Shown: positions 6,233 through 12,506 of the stretch, one piece after another
Position numbering within the stretch: the first letter of the stretch is position 1
Layout of the letters: every line of letters starts with the position of its first letter
NCBI GenBank assembly: GCA_016199325.1
Contig: JACQGW010000038.1
Span: 1 to 12,506, forward strand
DNA: 12,506 nucleotides
Reading direction: 5' to 3'
From: Chloroflexota bacterium
GTDB taxonomy: Bacteria; Chloroflexota; Dehalococcoidia; JACQGW01
Translations under genes and position numbers: made by a program
Notes under the pieces: generated by a model
Told to the model about the DNA's origin: nothing
The model's input: the letters and a program-made list of their open reading frames with translations, nothing else
Databases searched by the model: none

Positions 6233-6484
6233 TTACGCGGCGAACGCCGCGATGTTCGCCGCGACGCGGGCGTCGATCGCTTCCTTGTGCTGGCGGTAGT
6301 ATTCGAGCGCCGCCTCGACGGCTTCGACCGGCAGATCGTAGGCCCTGGCGACGTGCGCAACGTCCTCGTCGACCTTCCGCCAGTAGGTGACGAGCGCCCA
6401 TACCGCAACCCCGTAGTCTACCAGCCGCGCTTCACCCGGCCACGGACGATCCGGACTGAGCTCCACGTACCCCGGGGTAGTCAT
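6233..6484 (-). CDS. DUF433-like antitoxin
   Basis: The product is 83 residues from ATG 6484, with AAAGGAG (6493-6499) 8 nt upstream. The central and C-terminal part, VWALVTYWRKVDEDVAHVAR and then AYDLPVEAVEAALEYYRQHK, has the helical pattern of DUF433 antitoxins, which bind DNA and their DUF5615 toxin. The N-terminus (MTTPGYVELSPDRPWPGEA) is short and Pro-rich and lacks the 'GKPVIRGTRI' motif of classic DUF433, so this is a divergent member. The gene is first in the operon, ahead of the toxin, the normal order. A tandem repeat lies immediately upstream and may be its operator. The in-frame upstream ATG at 6541 is rejected because it would put the promoter repeats inside the gene. Confidence 0.78.
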   Translation of the reverse strand: MTTPGYVELSPDRPWPGEARLVDYGVAVWALVTYWRKVDEDVAHVARAYDLPVEAVEAALEYYRQHKEAIDARVAANIAAFAA

Positions 6485-6492
6485 CGTGATCG

Positions 6493-6499
6493 CTCCTTT
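6493..6499 (-). promoter_or_regulatory. Shine-Dalgarno of the antitoxin gene
   Basis: AAAGGAG on the minus strand, 8 nt before ATG 6484. It is the only strong ribosome binding site in the toxin-antitoxin-GNAT operon, and it decides the antitoxin start. Confidence 0.7.
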
Positions 6500-6509
6500 C
6501 CGCTCCATC

Positions 6510-6540
6510 GTCTGGATTGTACCATGTCTGGATTGTACCA
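6510..6540 (-). promoter_or_regulatory. Tandem 15-bp repeat upstream of the antitoxin (promoter/operator)
   Basis: On the minus strand TGGTACAATCCAGAC occurs twice without mismatch (6540-6526 and 6524-6510), 16 nt apart. Each copy contains TACAAT, a fair -10 box, so the promoter may be doubled or one copy may serve as operator. The pair sits 25 nt before the antitoxin ATG. Repeats of about one and a half helical turns would place two regulator dimers on different faces of the DNA. No good -35 box is visible for either copy. Confidence 0.5.
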
Positions 6541-6563
6541 CGGAAAGCCCCAGTCCTCTCAGC

Positions 6564-9500
6564 TCAGCGAGCCGGCGTCCAGGTGAACGGCACGGTCGCC
6601 CGGACGAAGTAGCCGGAGCGGCTGTCGAGGGCGAAGTCGTTGAAGGGGTAGCCGGCGACGTGGCCCTGGAAGGAGCCGAAGATCCAGCGGTCGACCTCGG
6701 CGACCCGGTGGACGCCGGCCAGATCGGTCTGGCTGATCACGTCGGCGGCGGTGAGGGCGTCGGCCGACCAGGGCACGCCGATGAGATTCCAGGTCGCCTG
6801 GAGAGCCAGCGGCATCGGGGTCGAGATCGGCACGCCGGTCACCCGCCACGTCGCCGGAGCGGTGAGGCGGAGAAAGTAGCCCTCGCCAGGGATCAGCGCG
6901 AAGTCCTCCTCGGGGCCGCCGGAGACGGCGGTCCCACTGATGATGGCGCCCACCCAGCGGCCCGACGTGAAGCGATAGGCGCCGATGAGCGGCGCGCTGC
7001 CGCCGCCGTTGACGGCCTGGGCCAGGTCATGGACGTGGATGGGCGACGGCGGCTGCACCGACAGGCCGATGACGTTCCAGCCGACCCCGAGCACGTAAGT
7101 CACCCCCGGCAGTGGCGTCGCCGTCGCCGTGGGGGTCTGGGTCGGCGTTGGCGTGCTCGTCGGCGTTGGCGTGCCCGTCGGCGTACTGGTCGGCGTGCTC
7201 GTCGCGGTTGCGGTAGGCGTATGGGTCGGCGTTGATGTGCTCGTCGGCGTGTCGGTCGGCGTGCTCGTCGGCGCCGACGTCGGCGTGTCGGTCGGCGTAC
7301 TCGTCGCGGTGGGCGTTGGCGTGAACGGGACGGGCCGGACGACGACGGTGACGTCGTCGTCCATCGTGACGGCCACCGGCTCGTAGCAGCCGTAGGCCGT
7401 GCATTGCGGCGAGACGGCGAGCGTGTAGCTGCCGGCAGGCACGAGCGCGAACGCGAAGCTGCCGTCGGTCAGGCTCGTCGTCGTCTCCCAGGCGAGCGGC
7501 AGGAGCGTGACCGTCGCCCCGCGCAGCGCGCCACAGGCGCCGGGCAGCGGGAGCTCGCAGACGGTGCCGGCGACCGTGTGGCGGGTCGGCGTCGACGTCG
7601 CGGTTGGCGTGTTGGTCGCCGTCGGGGTCGACGTGGCCGTTGGCGTCGCGGTCGGCGTGTCCGTCGCGGTCGGCGTCGCCGTCGGCAGGGCGAGCAGTTG
7701 GACGACCGTCGTCGTCACCGCGCCGCCGGCCGTGACCATGACGGTCGCGGCGCCGGGCGTCGTCGGAGCCGTCAGGAGGCTCGTCGCGACGCCGCGGGCG
7801 TCGGTCGTCGCCGTGACGACGCTCAGCGTGCCGAGCGTGGTCGCGAAGGTCACCTGCTGGCCGGCCAGCGTGTTGCCGCCCACGTCCCGCACCGTCGCGG
7901 CGATCACGCTCGTGCCGCTGCCGTCGGCCATCAGGCTGGCGGGGTCGGCCACCAGGTCGACGCTCGCCGGGACGCCCGCCACCAGAAGGCGGGTCGTGGC
8001 ATCGGCCGCCGTCTTCGTCCCCTCCCGGTTCCCGGCCTGGTCCTCCGCCAGCGTGTAGAACCCGTAGCTCCGGCCGATCTCGCCGCGGAAGACCGCCGCC
8101 GTCTCGGTGATGTCCGCCCGCGCCAGCACGAAGGGCGCCCCGTCGGCGGAGACGTAGAGGTCGACCTTCTTGAGGCCGGCGCCGCCCAGCGTGTCGACGC
8201 TGCTCCAGGTCAGCACGACCTCATCCCCGGCCGTCACGCCGGCAAGCGGATTGACCCGGGACGCGGGCCGGCCGGCGTCCAGCGTGTTGAAGATCGGCGG
8301 CGTGTCGATGGGATCGTTCGTGTCGAAGACGATGCGGGCCGTCGCGCTGACGACGTCGCCGGTCCGCACCCCCGGCACCGCCCGGATCACGTAGGAGACG
8401 AAGCCCTGGCCCTGGCCCTCGACGGTGTCCGGGGGCAGGAAGCCCCTGGTCGCATCGGTCGTCGGCGCCCCGGTCGCCGGGTCGATGGAGCGGAGGATCC
8501 AGAACGCCTTGCCGGCGGTCACGTCGATGCCGGCAGTGACGTCGAGGTAGAGGCCGAGGTCCCGCACGAGGTCGAGCCGGGCCTGGTAGTAGGAGCGGTT
8601 GGTCGGCACCTCGAAGACGCGTCCGCCGAAGCCGAAGGCGCCCAGTCGGAACGCCCGCAGGTCCAGGTCGCCGTCGAGGACCTGCTCGATCACGACGAGC
8701 TGGGCCGGCGCGGTGGCGACGGTCTCGTCGTTCTCGAAGCGGATGGTGTAGCCGAGCGTGGCGTCGCCGGCGACCCAGTGGGCGTCGCCGTAGCCGGCCG
8801 GGCCGATGATGTCGTTGGGGTCCCGTGGCCGGACGACGCTGGTGGATGCGGCGGCGTCCGGGTCTCCGCCGCAATCGTCCAGGCCCGCCCACTTGCCAAG
8901 ACGCTCGACGAACGTGCCGCTGAGAAGGCCGCCGCCGCAGGCCAGGTCGTAGATGTTCTTCGCCCACTTCTTGAACCAGTCCCAGGGCGGCTCGTGCTCC
9001 AGGATGGAGTCGAAGGGCGGGATGGCATCCTCGGCGCTCTCCTCGCCAATCTTCCGAGCGCCTTCCTCGATCTTCCTGATGGCGTCCATGTAGGCGGCGA
9101 ACTGTTCGTCCGAGATGTCGCCGTTCATGAGCGCATTCAGCGCGTCCCTGCGCCCCTTGAGCCCGCTGCCGAACATGCCCCAGCCGCTCTGCGGTCCGGC
9201 CGGCGGGGCGACCTGCACCGGGTTGTTCCCGCCGGCGTCATAGGGATTGGGCGACGCAATGGGCCAGGGATCGGGGCTGGTGAAGCGCCCGTCGCCCGGC
9301 CAGTAGGGACGACCGTCTGTGAACGTCAGCCCGTCACCCTCATTCGTCGCGCCCTGCCTCCCACGGTGCTGGAGGTCGTTGGGAACGGTCTCGTCGGCCT
9401 GGCGCACGCCGCCGAACGGATCATAGGCATACCGGTTCACGACGGCGCCGTTGCCGTCCGTCACCTGCGTGACGTTGCCGGTGCCGTCGAAGCCGGGGTA

Positions 9501-12500
9501 CGCCGAATTCCCGGCGCCGTCGACGGCGGCGGCGGGGCCGACGCCGTCGACGTAGCGGTCGTTGCGCGTGCCCGAAGGGGTGCGAACGGCGATGATGCCG
9601 CCGGTGACCGGATCGATCCGGTACCGGGTCGTGACGCCGTTGCGGGTACGGCTGATTCGATGGCCCAGCGCGTCATAGGTGTAGGTCGTGGTGACGTCGC
9701 CGAACGTCGCCACGCTGGTCAGCCGGTTCTCGGCGTCGTACCCGTAGGTGGTCGTCCCGCTGACGCCGGTCGCCGAGGTCAGGTTGCCGTCGGCGTCGTA
9801 GGTCCGGCTGTACCCGCCGACCTGCGTGTACTGGTTCCGGCCGTTGGTCGTGTAGAGCGTCTCGACGCCGTTGTCCGCCACGCGCCGGCGGTTGCCGGAC
9901 GCATCGTAGCTGTAGGTCATGCGGCGCCCGCCGGGCTCGGTCACGCCCGTCAGTTGGCCGATGGCGTCGTATTCGTACCGCGTGGTCCCAATGATCGACG
10001 CCGCGCCCATCACCCCATCCGCCAGCCCACTCGCCGCAACACCCCCGCCCTCCGGTCGCCGACTGCCGACTGCTGACTGCTGACTGCTGATTGCTGATTG
10101 CTGATTGCTGACCTCGATGACCCGGCCGCCGGCATCGTAGCTGTACTCGAAGCGCGACTGCACGGTGCCGTCCGGCGCCGCGTTGGTCAGCCGGACGAGC
10201 TGCCCGGCAGCGTCGTACTCGTAGGTCGTGCGGGTTCCGTTGCCCTTCGTCTCCCGCACCAGCCGCCCGGCGGCGTCGTACTCGTAGCGGATGATCTCGG
10301 CCCCGGCCCCGTCCGTCAACCGGGCCAGCCGCCCGGCCGCATCGTAGCCGTAGCTCACGACGAAGCCGTCATCCTGGGTCAGGCGGGTCCGGCGCCCGGC
10401 GGCGTCGTACTCGAACGCGAGCCAGCCGCCATCGGCGTACTCGACGCGTGTCAGGAGGTCCCGCGTGTCGTGCGTCAGCGAGATGCCGCCGGTGACCGAA
10501 TCGACAGCGATCGCCAGGTTGCCCCGAGCGTCGTACGTGTACTCGATGGTCCGGCCGTCGGGATACGTCTTGCGGGAGATCTGCCCGCGGGCGTTGTAGT
10601 CGACCGCTACGGTCTCCCCGCGCCGATTCCCGGCGGCGGTGATATTCCCTGCGGCGTCGTACCCGAGGACGGACGTGCTGCCATCGGCCTGCGTGATCCG
10701 AGCCAGGTTGCCCGCGGCGTCGTACGCAAAGCCGGTGACGTTGCCCCGCGGGTCGCGGTAGCTCAGCGGCCTGCTGGACGTCTCGTCGTAGACCACGTCG
10801 ATCCGGTTGCCAAGCGGATCGATCCGGCTCACCGGATTGCCCCGACCGTCGTGGGCGAAGGAGTAGACCGCACCGGTGGGATCGACGAACCGGGCGGCCT
10901 TGCCGTTGGCATCGTAGGTGACCTGCGTCCAGCGGCCCAGCGCGTCCCGGCTTCGAACGACCTGCCCGGCGTCGTTGAAGAGCAGGATCATCGTGCCGCC
11001 CAGCGCGTCCTGCACGGTGACCTGGCCCATCCCGTCGTAGGTGTAGGTCAGGGTCTCGGCGTCGCCGTCGTGCCAGCGCCGGGCCAGGCGACCCCGCGTG
11101 TCGTACTCGAAATAGGTGTGGGTGCCGTCCGGCCGAGCGACCGACGCCAGCGCGTGGCCGCCGTCGTACCCGTACGCCGTCGTCCCTCGTGGGCCGCCGA
11201 CCGCGATCAGGTGCTCCACGGTGGCGTCGTAGGTGTAGGTGGTGGTGCTGCCGGCGCTATCGACCACCTCGGCGATCCGCCCGGCGGCGTTGTAGCTCAG
11301 CGTCAGGCTCATGCCGCTCGTGTGGACCAGGCTCGTCAACTGCGCGCCGCTGTAGCCGGCCGTGACCCGGTTGCCGTTGTGGTCCTCGACCGAGCCGAGC
11401 CGGCCATCGGCGAGGAACGCCGTCACGGCGCCGTCCGCCTCCCGCAGGCGGTAGACGCCGCCTTCGAGCGTCAGCGTTGCGCCGTCGCCCGGGGCGCTGC
11501 GGTAGCTGCCGTCAGGCCGCCGCTGGAAAGCCCGGTCCCGGCCGCCGGCGTGAATGGTGACGTTCCCGTCCTCGTCGGCCGTCGCCGAGACGTCCCAGTT
11601 GTGCGACCAGCCGCGGCCGAGCGGTCCCAGCGTGTAGCGCTGCGCGAGCGACGACCGGAAGGTACGGCGGAGCTCGAGCGGCACGCCCGGCGACGGCGCC
11701 GCGGCGTCCACCGCCTGGCTCAGCGTCAGGGGGAGGGGATCCAGCACCTGCCGCATGGCGAAGGCGAGGATGGTGTTCACGTCGGCGGTGGCCTCGCCCA
11801 CCAGACTCAGGCGCGTGGTCAGCGCGGCCAGCGCGGCCAGGTACTCCCGCTGGCTGTTCCCGAGCGTGGCGCTGAGGCTGGCCCAGATGGCACTCCAGCC
11901 ATCGCTCGCGATGCCGCTCGGCCGGCTCGCCTCCCGAAGGGCCACCCAATCCATCGGGGCGTCTGTCGCCGGCAGCCTCCGTGCGGCGAAGCTGACCCGT
12001 CCGTCGCCGATCGTGGGCCGGAAGGAGAGCGAGAACCGGCCTGTGACGCCCGGGGGCAGGATGCCGGCCGGCCCCTCCGCGTTGATGGCGAGGAGCTGCA
12101 CCCGTGAGCCGACGGACGCGCTCTGGCCCGGCAGCCACAGGTCGGCGTTCTCCGCCGAGACGATGAGGACCGGCGCGGGCGCATCGGTGTTGCCGAGGTT
12201 GCCGTACTCCAGCGCCAGCACCCCTGGCTGCCCGGGCCGCAGCGCCTCCGGGGCGATCAGCCGAGTCCGCACGTTCCCCGGCACCGGGCTCACCACGGTG
12301 AAACCGCCCGCGAGCGTCGCCACCCGGTCGCCGTCCTCGATCCGCACGTCGTAGCTGCCCAGCGGCACCCCCGCCAGATCGAACGTCGCGTACGCCACCG
12401 ACGCGCCGAACCAGTAGATCGCCGCGGCGTCGACGCGCCGCCCTCCGCCGACCAGCGCCGCCGCCACGTTCGGGCTCATCAGCGCCCCGTTCAGCCGCAC

Positions 12501-12506
12501 CGTCAC
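6564..12506 (-). CDS. Giant RHS/YD-repeat surface protein with adhesin-like C-terminus (5' end outside window)
   Basis: At least 1980 residues; the start lies beyond the right edge, so numbering is from 12506. Order of parts: beta-sandwich-like segments (1-250), a DUF6531-type start of the RHS shell ([11 protein letters not shown]...[15 protein letters not shown], about 270-370), about 28 YD repeats (370-1050), and a degenerate RHS core (GRFTSPDPW...[12 protein letters not shown], about 1072-1090). After that come an unassigned segment (1095-1220), a domain beginning [20 protein letters not shown] and ending in [20 protein letters not shown] (1222-1410, which I believe is DUF7619), a fibronectin III-like domain (1412-1510), an invasin-type Big_1 domain (1510-1605), Thr/Pro linker 1, a carboxypeptidase-regulatory-like domain (about 1642-1725), Thr/Pro linker 2 (1727-1797), and two 'WN.IG...GYF.R' modules (1805-1980). 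RHS shells usually enclose a C-terminal toxin released at DPxG motifs; neither is visible here. The likely role is a secreted or surface-attached adhesive protein. It has no LPxTG motif, transmembrane helix or other anchor at the C-terminus. The gene ends 79 nt before the antitoxin ATG. Confidence 0.88.
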   Translation of the reverse strand: MTVRLNGALMSPNVAAALVGGGRRVDAAAIYWFGASVAYATFDLAGVPLGSYDVRIEDGDRVATLAGGFTVVSPVPGNVRTRLIAPEALRPGQPGVLALEYGNLGNTDAPAPVLIVSAENADLWLPGQSASVGSRVQLLAINAEGPAGILPPGVTGRFSLSFRPTIGDGRVSFAARRLPATDAPMDWVALREASRPSGIASDGWSAIWASLSATLGNSQREYLAALAALTTRLSLVGEATADVNTILAFAMRQVLDPLPLTLSQAVDAAAPSPGVPLELRRTFRSSLAQRYTLGPLGRGWSHNWDVSATADEDGNVTIHAGGRDRAFQRRPDGSYRSAPGDGATLTLEGGVYRLREADGAVTAFLADGRLGSVEDHNGNRVTAGYSGAQLTSLVHTSGMSLTLSYNAAGRIAEVVDSAGSTTTYTYDATVEHLIAVGGPRGTTAYGYDGGHALASVARPDGTHTYFEYDTRGRLARRWHDGDAETLTYTYDGMGQVTVQDALGGTMILLFNDAGQVVRSRDALGRWTQVTYDANGKAARFVDPTGAVYSFAHDGRGNPVSRIDPLGNRIDVVYDETSSRPLSYRDPRGNVTGFAYDAAGNLARITQADGSTSVLGYDAAGNITAAGNRRGETVAVDYNARGQISRKTYPDGRTIEYTYDARGNLAIAVDSVTGGISLTHDTRDLLTRVEYADGGWLAFEYDAAGRRTRLTQDDGFVVSYGYDAAGRLARLTDGAGAEIIRYEYDAAGRLVRETKGNGTRTTYEYDAAGQLVRLTNAAPDGTVQSRFEYSYDAGGRVIEVSNQQSAISSQQSAVGSRRPEGGGVAASGLADGVMGAASIIGTTRYEYDAIGQLTGVTEPGGRRMTYSYDASGNRRRVADNGVETLYTTNGRNQYTQVGGYSRTYDADGNLTSATGVSGTTTYGYDAENRLTSVATFGDVTTTYTYDALGHRISRTRNGVTTRYRIDPVTGGIIAVRTPSGTRNDRYVDGVGPAAAVDGAGNSAYPGFDGTGNVTQVTDGNGAVVNRYAYDPFGGVRQADETVPNDLQHRGRQGATNEGDGLTFTDGRPYWPGDGRFTSPDPWPIASPNPYDAGGNNPVQVAPPAGPQSGWGMFGSGLKGRRDALNALMNGDISDEQFAAYMDAIRKIEEGARKIGEESAEDAIPPFDSILEHEPPWDWFKKWAKNIYDLACGGGLLSGTFVERLGKWAGLDDCGGDPDAAASTSVVRPRDPNDIIGPAGYGDAHWVAGDATLGYTIRFENDETVATAPAQLVVIEQVLDGDLDLRAFRLGAFGFGGRVFEVPTNRSYYQARLDLVRDLGLYLDVTAGIDVTAGKAFWILRSIDPATGAPTTDATRGFLPPDTVEGQGQGFVSYVIRAVPGVRTGDVVSATARIVFDTNDPIDTPPIFNTLDAGRPASRVNPLAGVTAGDEVVLTWSSVDTLGGAGLKKVDLYVSADGAPFVLARADITETAAVFRGEIGRSYGFYTLAEDQAGNREGTKTAADATTRLLVAGVPASVDLVADPASLMADGSGTSVIAATVRDVGGNTLAGQQVTFATTLGTLSVVTATTDARGVATSLLTAPTTPGAATVMVTAGGAVTTTVVQLLALPTATPTATDTPTATPTATSTPTATNTPTATSTPTRHTVAGTVCELPLPGACGALRGATVTLLPLAWETTTSLTDGSFAFALVPAGSYTLAVSPQCTAYGCYEPVAVTMDDDVTVVVRPVPFTPTPTATSTPTDTPTSAPTSTPTDTPTSTSTPTHTPTATATSTPTSTPTGTPTPTSTPTPTQTPTATATPLPGVTYVLGVGWNVIGLSVQPPSPIHVHDLAQAVNGGGSAPLIGAYRFTSGRWVGAIISGTAVSGGPEEDFALIPGEGYFLRLTAPATWRVTGVPISTPMPLALQATWNLIGVPWSADALTAADVISQTDLAGVHRVAEVDRWIFGSFQGHVAGYPFNDFALDSRSGYFVRATVPFTWTPAR
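7110..7325 (-). repeat. Thr/Pro-rich linker coding repeat, long block
   Basis: Degenerate tandem repeats of GTCGGCGT-type units (plus strand) encode about 70 residues of [18 protein letters not shown] sequence. Such linkers are extended, often O-glycosylated, and join extracellular domains. At DNA level the block is prone to slippage and may vary in length between strains. Confidence 0.8.
7585..7688 (-). repeat. Thr/Pro-rich linker coding repeat, short block
   Basis: The same kind of repeat as at 7110-7325, encoding about 34 residues ([12 protein letters not shown]...STPTR) between the Big_1 domain and the carboxypeptidase-regulatory-like domain. Confidence 0.78.
9400..11415 (-). repeat. YD (RHS) repeat array
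   Basis: About 28 diverged units of roughly 20-24 codons with the pattern 'GRL.R.TD..G....Y.YDAA'. On the plus strand it shows as recurring GGCGTCGTA (complement of TACGACGCC). Such repeats form the spiral beta shell of RHS/TcC proteins. The units are diverged rather than recently duplicated, apart from the insertion at 10000-10112. Confidence 0.85.
10061..10112. repeat. 7-nt tandem repeat inside the RHS gene
   Basis: Seven heptads, GACTGCC, GACTGCT x3 and GATTGCT x3, plus a final GAC, run without gaps. On the coding strand they read AGCAATC/AGCAGTC units and encode [16 protein letters not shown]. Tandem 'TGCTGAT/TGCTGAC' stretches next to a 'CGACCGGAGGG' flank are known to me as dispersed intergenic repeats in GC-rich genomes; here one lies inside an open reading frame. 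Three heptads equal 21 nt, so the frame is kept. Confidence 0.85.

Noticed and set aside
6233..6541. Antitoxin start at ATG 6541
   Set aside because: It would place the duplicated promoter-like repeats inside the coding region. ATG 6484 has a strong Shine-Dalgarno at 8 nt.
7404..10076. 890-codon plus-strand open frame opposite the giant gene
   Set aside because: Composition is extremely Arg/Gly/Ala/Val-rich, and the opposite frame shows recognisable RHS, DUF7619-like, Big_1 and fibronectin-like domains.
10061..10112. CRISPR array
   Set aside because: The units are 7 nt and contiguous, with no spacers; it is a simple tandem repeat.
10098..12107. 669-codon plus-strand open frame opposite the RHS repeats
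   Set aside because: Its apparent repeats are the mirror of the YD repeats on the minus strand; no start signal.

Overview
This window is GC-rich bacterial DNA, probably from a member of the Chloroflexota (Thermomicrobia-like). That assignment is an inference from four things: the GC-rich codon use, a secreted giant protein with Thr/Pro-rich linkers ending in 'GWNVIGL...GYFLR' modules, a DUF433/DUF5615-type toxin-antitoxin pair, and dispersed 'GTCATGCTGAGCCGC' hairpin repeats. No rRNA, tRNA, CRISPR array, transposase or phage gene is visible.

Layout, left half (+ strand). A good sigma70-like promoter (TTGACA-17-TATCTT, 71-99) and a strong Shine-Dalgarno lead into a TcuA-like FAD-dependent dehydrogenase (268-1755). 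A 500-base stretch without a convincing gene follows. Next is a small gene with a ribbon-helix-helix-like N-terminus (2260-2712), whose 3' end looks frameshifted and whose usual downstream partner appears lost. Two hairpin repeat elements (2754-2840 and 3041-3157) fill most of the gap before a secreted 12-repeat NHL beta-propeller protein (3208-5079).

Layout, right half (- strand, reading right to left). A giant gene enters from beyond the right edge and ends at 6564. It encodes an RHS/YD-repeat shell (about 28 units) followed by adhesin-like modules where a polymorphic toxin would normally sit. Downstream is a compact operon: a DUF433-like antitoxin (6233-6484), a DUF5615 PIN-like toxin (5800-6213) and a GNAT acetyltransferase (5339-5866). 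A tandem 15-bp duplication (6510-6540) lies just upstream of the antitoxin and probably contains its promoter and operator. The left-half genes converge with this group at 5080-5338.

The genes do not form one pathway. The dehydrogenase is a lone catabolic enzyme with no tcuB or transporter in view. The NHL and RHS proteins are cell-surface or secreted repeat proteins. The RHH-like gene and the DUF433/DUF5615 pair are small accessory modules of the kind that flank repeats. The features most worth a second look are the RHS-adhesin architecture, a 7-nt repeat element captured in frame inside the RHS gene, the frameshifted RHH gene with its vanished partner, the translationally interlocked toxin/GNAT pair, and the hairpin repeats.
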